Positions 32,008-42,459 of a stretch of 64,000 nt of DNA are shown piece after piece. Numbering within the stretch: position 1 is the first letter of the stretch; each line of letters starts with the position of its first letter. This DNA comes from Sabellastarte sp. h YS-2021. Its lineage: Eukaryota > Annelida > Polychaeta > Sabellida > Sabellidae. The stretch lies in contig OZ024934.1 of NCBI GenBank assembly GCA_964017235.1, positions 78,582,706 through 78,646,705 of the forward strand. The letters run 5' to 3'. A model generated the notes under the pieces. That model worked only from the letters and a program-made list of their open reading frames with translations. It was not told the DNA's origin and made no database searches. A program made the translations under genes and the position numbers.

Positions 32008-34378
32008 GCATTAAAATTCATGAAATCATGCACAAAATCATTTATAACTTGAAAACTGTTGCATCTAGAGCATTTTGTTAAAATATGTTATTCAGCTACT
32101 TTTTTCATAGCTACAATATGGTGAGTAAGTTGGGTGCCTGTCTCAATAGCTAAGTGAGTAATAGCTACTTTTGGGCTTTTCAGTAACTTCCATCATGAGT
32201 AGAATCACTTGTAACTTAAAAACTATTGCATTTAGAGAATTTCGTATAAATATGTTATTCAGCTACTTTTGGGTCAGCTATAACATAGTAAAATTTTAGA
32301 CCTGTAGCTCATGGCATAGCTGAGTAATAGCTACTTTTAGGTTATCACTGTTGAGTAAATCGCTTATAACTTCAAAACTATTGCATTTAGAGAATTTCGT
32401 ATAAATATGTTATTCAGCTACTTTTGGGTCAGCTATAACATAGTAAAATTTCAGACCTGTAGCTCATGGCATAGCTGAGTAATAGCTACTTTTAGGTTAT
32501 CACTGTTGAGTAAATCGCTTATAACTTGGAAACTATTGCATTTAGAGTATTTTGTTTCAATATGTTATTCACCTATTTTGGGATCAGCTATAACATAGTG
32601 AAGTTTCAGATCTGTGGCTCATTGCATAGCTGAGTAATAGCTACTTTGAAGTTCTCACTATTGAGTAAATCGGTTGTAATTGGAAAACTATTGCATTTAG
32701 AGAATTTCGTATAAATATGTTATTCAGCTACTTTTGGGTCAGCTATAACATAGTAAAATTTCAGACCTGTAGCTCATGGCATAGCTGAGTAATAGCTACT
32801 TTTAGGTCATCACTATTGAGTAAATCAGTTGTAACTTGAAAACTATTGCATTTACAGTATTTTGCTTAAATATGTTGTTCACCTAATTTTGGGTCAGCTA
32901 TAACATAGTAAAATTTCAGACCTGTAGCTCATTGCATAGCTGAGTAATAACTACTTTGAGGTTCTCACTATTGAGTAAATCAGTTGTAATTGCAAAACTA
33001 TTGCATTTAGAGAATTTAGTATAAATATGTTATTCAGCTACTTTTGGGTCAGCTATAACATAGTAAAATTTCAGACCTGTAGCTCATGGCATAGCTGAGT
33101 AATAGCTACTTTTAGGTCATCACTATTGAGTAAATCAGTTGTAACTTGAAAACTATTGCATTTACAGTATTTTGCTTAAATATGTTGTTCACCTACTTTT
33201 GGGTCAGCATATAACATAGTAAAATTTCAGACCTGTAGCTCATGGCATAGCTGAGTAATAGCTACTTTTAGGTTATCACTGTTGAGTAAATCGCTTATAA
33301 CTTGGAAATTATTGCATTTAGAGTATTTTGTTTCAATATGTTATTCACCTATTTTGGGGTCAGCTATAACATAGTGAAGTTCCAGACCTGTGACTCATTG
33401 CATAGCTGAGTAATAGCTACTTTGAAGTTCTCAATGTTGAGTAAATCACTTGTAATTTGAAAACTATTGCATTTAGAGAATTTAGTATAAATATGTTATT
33501 CAGCTACTTTTGGGTCAGCTATAACATAGTAAAATTTCAGACCTGTAGCTCATGGCATAGCTGAGTAATAGCTACTTTTAGGTTATCACTGTTGAGTAAA
33601 TCACTTATAACTTGAAAACTATTGCATTTAGAGTATTTTGTTGCAATATGTTATTCACCTATTTTGGGGTCAGCTATAACATAGTGAAGTTCCAGACCTG
33701 TGACTCATTGCATAGCTGAGTAATAGCTACTTTGAAGTTCTCACTGTTGAGTAAATCAGTTGTAATTGGAAAACTATTGCCTTTACAGAAATTTGTGCAA
33801 ATATGTTATTCAGCTACTTTTGGGTCAGCTATAACATAGTGAAATTACAGACCTGTAGCTCATGGCACAACTGAGCAATAGCTATTCTCAGGCACTGACT
33901 GTTGAGTAAATCAGCTATAACTTGAAAAATATTGCATTTGGAGTATTTTGTTAAAATACATTGTTCACCTACTTTGGGGTTAGCTATAACATAGTGAAAT
34001 TACAGACCTATAGCTCATGGCATAGTGGAGCAATAGCTATTTTCAGGTTCTCACTATTGAGTAAATCAGTTGTAACTTGAAAACTATTGCATTTACAGTA
34101 TTTTGCTTAAATATGTTGTTCACCTACTTTTAGGTCAGCTATAACATAGAAAAAATTCAGACATGTAGCTCATTGCATAGCTGAGTAATAGTTACTTTGA
34201 GGTTCTCACTCTTGAGTAAATCAGTTGTAACTTGAAAATTATTACATTTAGAGTATTTTGTTTAAATATGTTATTCACATAATTTTTGGTCAGCTATAAC
34301 ATAGTGAAATTGCAGACCTCTATGTCATGGCATAGCTGAGCAATAGCTTCTTTCAGGTTCTCACTGTTGAGTAAATCA
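32008..34378 (+). repeat. 155-bp tandem array, copy 2 (~15 units)
   Basis: GCATTTAGAG recurs at 32228, 32383, 32538 and 32693, exactly 155 bp apart. Units alternate between variants (GAATTTCGTATAAATATG and GTATTTTGTTTCAATATG). The end, CTGTTGAGTAAATCA followed by TTGTATCC, is the same as in element b. Confidence 0.9.
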
Positions 34379-35205
34379 TTGTATCCAACCTGTAGGAAAT
34401 CATGGGCTGGGAATCTATTAATATGGTCCGATTTGACCTTGGAACCCTCCTTCAAGGTCAAATGAGGATAGCCAAACATAAAAGTGCTTATAACTCGCTT
34501 ATTATTGGTCCTAGAGGTTGGAATGAAAACCAACCTATAGAAAATCATGAGCTGGGAATTTTTTGGTGTGGTCGGATTTCGCCTTGGACCCCTCCTTCAA
34601 GGTCAAATGAGGATAGCCAAACTTAAAAGTGCTTATAACTCACTTATTATTGGTCCTAGAGGTTTCGAATGGAAAACCAACCTATAGAAAATCATGGGCT
34701 GGGAATCTTTTGGTGTGGTCGGATTTGACCTTAGACCCCTCCTTCCAGGTCAAACGAAGATAGCCAAACTTAAAGTGCTTATAACTCGCATATTATTGGT
34801 CTTGGAGGTTTGGGATGGTAAACCAACATATAGGAAATCATGGGCTGGGATTCTTTTGGTGTGGTCAGATTTGACCTGGGACCCCTCCTTCAAGGTCAAT
34901 TGAGGATAGCCAAACTTACAATTGCTTAGAACTCGCTTATTATTGGTCCTACAAGTTTGGGATGGTAAACAAGCTACAGGAAATCATGGGCTGGGAATTT
35001 TTTTGTGTGGTCGGATTTGACCTTGGACCCCCTCCTTCAAGGTCAAACAAGGATAGCCAAACTTAAAAAGTGCCTATGACTCACTTATTATTGGTCCGAG
35101 AGGTTTGGGATGGTAAACCATCCTAAATTCTTTGGCTGGGAATCTTTTGGTATGGTCAGATTTGACCTTTGGACCCCTTCTTCATGGTCGAACGAGGATA
35201 TTGCA
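34379..35205 (+). repeat. Internal TTGTATCC head fused to a 147-bp array (~5.5 units)
   Basis: TTGTATCCAACCTGTAGG passes straight into 147-bp units (TTATAACTCGCTTATTATTG, GGTCCTAGAGGTTTGG, AAATCATGGGCTGGGAATC, GACCCCTCCTTCAAGGTCAA). Units are more diverged than in the array at 52040. Confidence 0.8.
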
Positions 35206-35481
35206 TTTATAGTATTTCTTTAAATATTTTTAACCTACTTTTTACACTTAAACAATTACCTTGTTACTTTATTTCATAATACCATTTGCAGGGCACAACT
35301 TTTTTGTCCTTTTCTTCTGTCAGCTTCGGAATATCTTTCGAACATGCTGTTCAGTTACCATTTACTGTATTTCTGTACAGCCCTTTCCCTGATAATTATG
35401 CTTTCCTCTCATTATCACCATCACAAATCAAAAACATTCAGTCAGCTGACACAGTGCCCGTTCACGGGCACTCTCCTCTTG

Positions 35482-36043
35482 TTAAAGACACATACCGCAA
35501 AAAGGTATGGATGGATTGTTTCAGCAAATGGCCTAAATGGTACAAGGAACAAGTGATTAAATTTTTGGAGTGATCTGGATCACTGTCTGGATTATCTGGA
35601 TCCAGGCTGCCACATAATCTTGGGATGGACTTTGATATTTTTAGGATATGTTACAAATGGTAAAAGGAAGAAGTGGTAAAATTCAGAAATGATTGAATTT
35701 TGCGAGTGATCTGGACCACTATCTGGATCTTCTGGATCCAAGAAATGTAATTTTTAAAGACAAATAGCTCAAAAAGTCATGGATGGATTTTTATGAAATT
35801 TTCAGGAAATGTCTTAAATGGGACAAAGATCAAGTGATTAGTTTTTGGGAGTAATCTGGATCACTGTCTGGATCATGTGGATCCAGGCTGCCAGATGTGT
35901 TTGTGTACAAGATAACTAAAAAACTTATGGACGGATTTTGACGAAATTTTTAGAATATGTCTGAAAAGGTAAAAGGATGAAATGATTGAATTTTGGAAGT
36001 GATCCGGATCACTATATGGATCTTCTGGATCCATGAAATGTCA
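35482..36043 (+). repeat. Dimeric ~280-bp GGATCC-rich repeat, segment 4
   Basis: Last part of the array interrupted by elements b, c and e. It ends with GGATCCATGAAATGTC near 36043. Together the four segments make up about 2.4 kb of what was once one continuous array. Confidence 0.85.
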
Positions 36044-36656
36044 TTTTTAATTAATTTTAGTTTCATATCTAATCATGAGTGACAATTCATATTATAAGGG
36101 ATTTCCTAATTCTTGGGCTTGTATTCATAGATAGGGAAGCCGTTTGGGCAACCAAAAACTGCAAGTGTGCAAGTGAGGGTTTTTGGCTTTTTACAGTACT
36201 TGTTTTTAACGTGTTCACTGTAATTGGGACTCAGACTGGTATAATCTAATGTTTATACAAATTTACAAGAAACATTCATGCAGTATTTCTGTTAGGCCTC
36301 AACTCGTGATCGGGAACATCTCGAGACTGTCCTGGCACAAACTTAAGATCTTGATTTGAGGCAAACATACACAACATTTGCTCAATATTTCCTATCTCAG
36401 CTGTAACCCCTCTGCCTAGCGGTTGGATTTAGCACTGAGTTCCACATGGTAAGCTATTATAGTAAAATAAAATTGAAAATAATTTTAATATCTTTAATGT
36501 AGTTTTTATAAGCTACAAGCTTACCATATTTTTACCAGAGCAAAATATCGTTGGTTGTGCTACTTAACTGCGGATAGGTAACCAGTCACAGCTGTACTTA
36601 GAATCTGCCAGTACAATGACTCAGTACTATAAAGGTATGATAAAATTATTTCAGAA
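36044..36656. other. Unique DNA with a possible LINE tail
   Basis: Mostly single-copy. 36593-36640 (CTTAGAATCTGCCAGT, ACTATAAAGGTAT) resembles the 3' tail of the L2/CR1-like LINEs. No gene is seen. Confidence 0.45.
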
Positions 36657-38236
36657 TTATGTCCACCCACTTGGGGGTGGACATATTATTTTTGCTTTTT
36701 CCGCCGTCCGGCGTCCCACTTGGTTTCCAGACATTTTAGGCAACAGTTCTTATCCTATCTTTACCAAATTTGGCATGCAGGTTTATTGGGTTAATAGCTT
36801 GTATGGGATTGCTTTTGGTGGTGATAGCTCTATAGCTAGAGTGAGTAATAGCTACTTTGCTACTTTTGAGTATCTCTTTGGTTTCCAGACATTTTAAGGA
36901 ATGCTATTAAGCCTAGCTTTCTGAAATTTGGTATGGAGGTTCATTGGGTTAATAGCTTGTATGGGATTGCTTTTGGGGGTAATTGCGTCGAAAATTTCGA
37001 TCCACAGGGTATCTAAGGAATGTAATCTTTGCAATTTTCAAAAAAATTTCCCCTCCCCAAAAATGGCGGCCATTTTGAATTTTCGAATTTTTGCCAAAAA
37101 TGGCAAAACACAAATTTGCTTCTATCTCCTTAATCGTGTGAGATAGAGCGATTTCGTCGAAATTTTCGATCCACAGGGTATCTAAGGAATGTAATCTTTG
37201 CAATTTTCAAAAAAATTTCCCCTCCCCAAAAATGGTGGCCATTTTGAATTTTCGAATTTTTGCCAAAAATGGCAAAACACAAATTTGCTTCTATCTCCTT
37301 AACCGTGCGAGATAGAGCGATTTCGTCGAAATTTTCGACCCACAGGTTATCTCAGAAATGTACTCTCAGCAATTTTCCAAAAAATTTCCCCTCCCCAAAA
37401 ATGGCGACCATTTTGAATTTTCGAATTTTTTGCCAAAAATGGCAATACACGAATTTGCTTCTATCTCCTTAACCGTGCGAGATAGAGCAATTTCGTCGAA
37501 ATTATCAAGCAACAGGGTATCTGAGCAATGTACTGTTGGTAATTTTCAAAAAATTTTCCCCTCCCCAAAAATGGCGGTCTTCTTGAATTTTCTAATTTTT
37601 CCCAAAAATGGCAAAATACAAAATTGCTTCTATCTCCTTAACCGTGTGAGATAGAGGGATTTCGTCAAAATTTTCGACCCACAGGGTATCTGAGCAATGT
37701 ACTCTTGGCAATTTTCAATAAATTTTCCCCTCCCCACATATGGTGGCCATTTTGAATTTTCGAATTTTTGCCCAAAATGGAAAAACACAAATTTGCCTTA
37801 ACCGTGCAAAATAGAGTTATTTCGGTGAAATTTTTGACCCATAGGGTATCTAAGAAATGTACTCTTGGCAATTTTCAAAAAATTTTCCTCTTCCCAAAAA
37901 TGGCGGCCATTTTGAATTTTCAAATTTTTGCCAAAAATAGAAAAACAGAAATTTGCTTCTATCTTCTTAACCGTGCAAGATAGAGTGATTTCGTCAAAAT
38001 TTTCGACCCAACCAATGCAAAAAGGCATGAAGCTGAAATAATTTACATGTACACTAATAAATATTTAACCATCGTTGATATATTTCACAAATGAAACAGC
38101 GTCTTGTAAGACTACTGTACAATTTTGGCAAAAGGTTCATGGGGCGGACATTACACATGATAATGTGTGTTCTTCTATGCTATCCTCTTTCTATTCCTAT
38201 GTCGCAGCTACTACCAACAGGATGTCCTATTTCTGG
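36657..38236 (+). mobile_element. Hairpin-headed Helitron-like element f, short relative of d
   Basis: It starts TTATGTCCACC with arms 36660-36668 and 36675-36683, then ATATTATTTTTGCTTTTT and GCCGTCCGGCGTCC. A single-copy part similar to 23430-23520 of element d follows (CCAAATTTGG, GGGATTGCTTTTGG). Then come about six 169-bp units (36985-38008) and the 220-bp tail, ending CTGG (38233-38236). The flanks are A at the left and T at the right, as in the other elements. It gives a second, independent view of the same element with a much smaller array. Confidence 0.85.
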
Positions 38237-38935
38237 TTTGATTAAATTTTGAAAGAATTTCCTGAAATAAGGGAATTTTTTAAATGATTAAATTCACATG
38301 ATGTGGTGACATTCATATTTTTTTTACTAGACAGAACAGAGTTAGAAGTTTTACTTTCGATAAGTCATGCTACTTTAATAGGATGTGTGAGTTTTTATAA
38401 GATCGCTGACTCACTGTTTGCAGTTTTTTGGCATGAGCCTTAAATTTAAAAACATGTTTATATTGAAATAACTGTACTACACAAGAGATAACATAAAAAA
38501 ATGATGTCATGTGTCCCAAACGTGGACAAAAATACTCTGTCACCTTAATAACTTTTACTTTTGGTATTGTATATTTTGCCACTCTATAAATAGGCCCTTT
38601 GAAATCATGTCTATGTAAAATGATTATGATTCACTGTATGCATTTGTTTTTTTTTTTAATGAAAATTCCATGTGGAGTTTGAAATTGTGTTTATTTTGAA
38701 ATAGCTGCCTGGAACAGGGAGGGGGGAATAGCATAAATAAATGCCATACTTGCTCAACTGTTAAAAATAAAACAATTCATAAACCATTGCCTGTTGATTC
38801 TGGCTTAAGTTCCTGTTTTCCATACTTTTTTATTAGTTTGATTTAATTCAAACTCCCTTTATATTCAAAAAAATATTTTTTCTTTGCAAGGAATACAAGT
38901 ACCTTACCACTGGCAAGCAAAAATATTTTGCCCCG
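38237..38935. other. Unique AT-rich DNA
   Basis: No gene, tandem repeat or terminal repeat recognised. Confidence 0.5.
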
Positions 38936-39310
38936 TAGTTGTCTTTGTATATGTCTGCTGTTAAAACAAGACATAGCAATCCAGAAAAGAAGTTTGTCAA
39001 GGTTCCTTTCTACAGCTCCTCAGTGGATAAATTTAAAGTTCATTTCAACAAATGCTTCTCATATGATCCTCCAAAACTATGGAATGATGGAAATTTGAAC
39101 TGCCCCTACACTTTCATGTTTCAAAAGATGACTGAAAATCTATCAGTTTCATAAGTCTTTCCCTCCAAAGTTTTTCTGATTACCAAACACAGATGGTCCA
39201 CTTGGTGATGACACAACCTTGTTTTATGACTTTTTGTTTTGTGTATTACGATTTGGATGGTGTGTCTTAGAATCTGCCAGTTTGGAGAATAAGCACAAGG
39301 ATACCTGATA
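38936..39310 (+). pseudogene. 3' fragment of L2/CR1-like LINE
   Basis: A short frame with KTRHSNPEKKFVKVPFYSSS and FSYDPPKLWN matches the C-terminal part of L2/CR1-clade RTs. The intact copy at 14740-14800 reads FAYDAPKIWN there. The end GTGTCTTAGAATCTGCCAGT, GAGAATAAGCAC matches the family tail. 5'-truncated and decayed. Confidence 0.7.
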
Positions 39311-40044
39311 CCAATTGTCAAAGACTTGTTCAAAGAGATAAATTTAGTTGATAAAGTGGGTATATTTTTATCAATATACCATGAGCAGGCACTCTCTGCA
39401 AAAAAAGACTAAAACATACAGCTTATTTGATTACTTTGGTAATTTGTGGTAAACTATGAAAACACTTTAGATAAGCTAGGACAGGAACTTCAAGTTAAAT
39501 ACTCTGAAGTACACACATAGGCTCTATTTAAGGAAGCCTTCACTGGTAACCTATTTTATAGAGATATATGTTTAGAAAATATCCATTTTAGTTTATAGAA
39601 GTCCAAACTGACTCCTTATACAGTGTTAGTATGATATTGAACCAGTTAATTAAAAGCCCAGCTTTCACCTTTGGCTCATATTTGAGAGGAATGAATGATT
39701 TTGAATGCCCTTTGACCTCTCAATTTTGGGGTTTAGCTTAACTTCTAGATGCAGAAAAAATATAGGGTAAAATTTTATGATATTTGCCAGTGGGAAAACT
39801 CCTTGCTGATCTGTTTACCCGCAGTAAATTGTTTTAATTCTTGGCATTTTTAATTCAAACTTGATGCAAACGTGGTCCGAATTTTGATTAATTTGTCTTA
39901 CTTGTTAAGGTGTGTTCAGAAGTGGGACAATTACATGAACTGTGAGAAATGTCACATTTTTAAGCACAAGCTCTAGCGAGGCTTGGCTTATAGAAATCAC
40001 TTTTTTTTTTTCGTTTTTATTTTCTCTGGACATTCATGAATTGT
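39311..40044. other. Unique DNA, nothing recognised
   Basis: No feature supported apart from a T-run at 40002-40012. Confidence 0.45.
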
Positions 40045-40141
40045 GGCATGGCATGATGAGTGCCTGTCTCTTCACTGAAGTTAAGCATCAGTGGGCTACA
40101 TTAGTACTTGGATGGGTGACTGCCTCAGTGCACTACTGCTG
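40045..40141 (+). ncRNA. 5S rRNA-like sequence (pseudogene or 5S-derived SINE)
   Basis: GAAGTTAAGCATCAGTGGGC (40078-40097) followed by TTAGTACTTGGATGGGTGAC (40101-40120) aligns with the internal promoter half of eukaryotic 5S rRNA (A box, intermediate element, C box). The 5' half (GGCATGGCATGATGAGTGCC) is strongly diverged and the 3' end is only partly matched. The promoter half is the best kept, so a SINE with a 5S-derived head is as likely as a dead 5S gene. Confidence 0.7.
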
Positions 40142-40221
40142 TCTCTGATGACTTTGTGGCTCATGCTAGTAGACTGAAACCCCTTTTTGGCCTTGTTTAC
40201 TCCAAATGCTGATAGTCAAAA

Positions 40222-40399
40222 TACCGTAATTTTCCAAAATATGGCCTGGGCGTTAATTATTTTCAAATGGCATCAGACCAGGCGTTAAATTGAACCAGGC
40301 GTTCTTTTGAAATACAAAAACAGTGTAATAAATTGTAAACAGTGTGCTTGGTACCAGGCATTTATTTGAACCTGGGCATTATTTTGGAAATTTACGGTA
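40222..40399. mobile_element. 178-bp MITE with TACCGTAA ends
   Basis: TACCGTAATTTTCCAAAATA at the left is matched by the reverse complement of TATTTTGGAAATTTACGGTA at the right. The interior has repeated CAGGCGTT words. No coding capacity. Confidence 0.75.
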
Positions 40400-40578
40400 C
40401 TACACAGTGTGTTGTGATAAATATTGAATACATCATTTCACTGTCTTGTTATTTTATAGCAAATTGCAGATTGCATAAGATAACTAGAAAGCACTCACAG
40501 AGCATGGACCTCCACCCTGGGTGGGCATTTCTGAAAATTCTGGATTTTTTTTATCCAGAAGATGATCTGCTTGTTTTG

Positions 40579-40809
40579 TTAGAGTAAGAAATCTAAAATT
40601 CTCCACATATCTGAAATTCGCCACATGTGAAAATACTGATAAAATAAATGAATTGTGGTGAGATTTGTTGACTGTATAGTAAATTAAGGCTTTTTGAATT
40701 GAAAAATACCAATTTTTAGACAAAAACATCATTTTCTTCATAAAATTAACCAAGGTTTTAGAGGTGGCGAATTTTAGATTCCTGACGAATTTTAGATTTG
40801 TTACTCTAA
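40579..40809. mobile_element. 231-bp MITE with 23-bp inverted ends
   Basis: The left terminus starts TTAGAGTAAGAAATCTAAAA and the right ends TTTTAGATTTGTTACTCTAA, inverted with one mismatch over 23 bp. Further subterminal inverted words are GAATTCGCCAC-like. Family not identified. Confidence 0.75.
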
Positions 40810-41062
40810 ATGTAATCACTCCTTCCTTTGGACAGGCCTTACCCACATAAAAATTTCAAAAGGTCAACCAGATAGCCAAAGTCATTTGACCTTCTGAAAA
40901 ATTCACAATTTTTTTGTGTCCATTGTGATCCCGATGTTGCATAAAGTTTACTCATTCTTTCCCCTACAAAATTTCAGTAAAATCTGTTGATTACTATTGG
41001 AGTTATTGTGAATACAGACAAACAAATCAGCAGACAAATTAAAGTATCAAACATAACATCCT

Positions 41063-41334
41063 GGGCCCAGTTTCACAAAAGCCTACTATCTAATTAGTAG
41101 GCTGCTAAGTGCTAATAGTCTACAAGCCTGTACTATCTGCTTCACTGAGATAATTCTTTACTGTGGTAATTAGTAGGCTGTCCTCACTAGAAGCCCTGCT
41201 ATCTCTGGAACTTGTTAGATCCCAAATATCAGCTCAGTGGAACACTTTTGTAGTGGCTACTAAGGGCCTACTAAGATCTAGATTTAATAGCATACTTTCT
41301 TCTATATTTAGTAGACCTTTGTGAAACTGGGCCC
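41063..41334. mobile_element. 272-bp MITE with GGGCCCAGTTTCAC ends
   Basis: GGGCCCAGTTTCACAAAAG at the left is inverted at the right as CTTTGTGAAACTGGGCCC. Inside are repeated TAGTAGGC/GCCTACTA words. The element at 49311-49676 is a likely relative. Confidence 0.8.
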
Positions 41335-41508
41335 TGGTGGAAGTAATTGTAACATATACATATATATTATAAGTTTTAAATTATCAGTATAGTACCATCT
41401 GCCTCACTTATAATAATACTGTACTGAGGTGTAAAAATCAAACAGTTATCATTTGGTTATGAGACGTACATTAACAACTCATACATTTATTAGTTTCAGC
41501 AGGTTTAA

Positions 41509-42455
41509 CCCTTTCGCTACTGAAGGAACATTATTCTGCTGGACTGTAGCGATATGACGTCATATCACGTCAGAAATGCGTATAAAGTAAGATATTAACT
41601 CACGACCGTATAAACGTCATTTGCGGTATTTTTCGGCATATTTTATTATAGGAATAAAAGACATATTCAAGTGCTTTATGATGGTTTTAAACTATCGATC
41701 GGCTGTATTAAAGCCACGAAGCCGGAAGGGCTGAGTGCTTTAATACAGCAGATCGATAGTTTAAAACCATCATAAAGCACGAGAATTTGTCTTTTATTCC
41801 TATTCTAAAATGGTTACAAATTATTTTAGTCAAAATAAGGGGTAAATTTTACGCAAAAATCTAAATAAATCCAACGCCATGTTGGCTGTTCCATCAATGC
41901 AACATACATGGTGATATCTAGGGTAAAAAACAAGTATTTTGTGTTACTCTATTTTCACAGAAGTTGTTATGAAATATTGACAGATTGTCATTGTAGATGA
42001 TTTTATTTTGTTGTAAGCTTTAAAACGATATGTTAATTGTTAAAATCAAGCAAGAAATAACAATTTTATGAATATTTTAACCACTAATTCTACCGGGAGT
42101 TGTTTGTTTACATTTGTACGCGAAGGGACGATGTACGAGATTTCAACAGCGTGCTTTATTTACCGTTCTATATTCGCGATTTCTGAATTGCACAAAAGAC
42201 GTGTCCACGTTCACTGCATAAATACGGCAATATGTACAGAAACCATTTAAAATAGGTGAAAATGGTAAAATTTATTAAACTATAACATAACTTCCATATC
42301 GTTTTAATACTGATACACCAACAAAAACCTATTGCAGTATACTTAAGGGAAAGAAGAAATCAATATTATTGTCGTTGACTCTCTGTCGACAGACATGGTA
42401 CCTTATAATATATATTGACGTCGACTGCTAGTCATCATAGATGGTAGCGAAAGGG
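41509..42455. mobile_element. 947-bp piggyBac-type non-autonomous element
   Basis: TTAA stands on both sides (41505-41508 and 42456-42459), with terminal repeats CCCTTTCGCTAC and GTAGCGAAAGGG. TTAA targets with CCC...GGG ends are the piggyBac signature. No transposase frame is present. A second, independent 156-bp palindrome is embedded at 41648-41803. Confidence 0.78.
41648..41803. repeat. 156-bp internal palindrome
   Basis: The arms run from ATAGGAATAAAAGAC to GCTGTATTAAAGC and back (CTTTAATACAGC to GTCTTTTATTCCTAT), with minor mismatches and a 20-bp centre. It resembles the palindrome at 5794 in size and design but not in sequence. It may be a MITE nested in the piggyBac-type element. Confidence 0.8.
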
Positions 42456-42459
42456 TTAA

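Larger units (their letters stand above)
31616..35481 (+). mobile_element. Hairpin-headed Helitron-like element e, 3.9 kb
   Basis: The 5' end TTATGTCAGC has hairpin arms 31619-31630 and 31635-31646 (12 bp, loop TGTC). A GC-rich stretch with GTACGCGTACGCGT (31672-31685) follows. The interior is a 155-bp array, an internal TTGTATCC head at 34379 and a 147-bp array. The 3' end has GTCAGCTGAC (35441-35450, repeating the 5' stem word) and hairpin GTGCCCG/CGGGCAC (35454-35460, 35465-35471). It stops at CTCTTG (35476-35481), not a CTRR. Excision joins GTAATTT to TTAAAGACA, restoring the repeat consensus GTAATTTTTAAAGACA. Confidence 0.78.

Noticed and set aside
15836-36043. CRISPR-like array
   Set aside because: Units are 133-280 bp with no short repeat/variable spacer pattern, and the DNA is eukaryotic.
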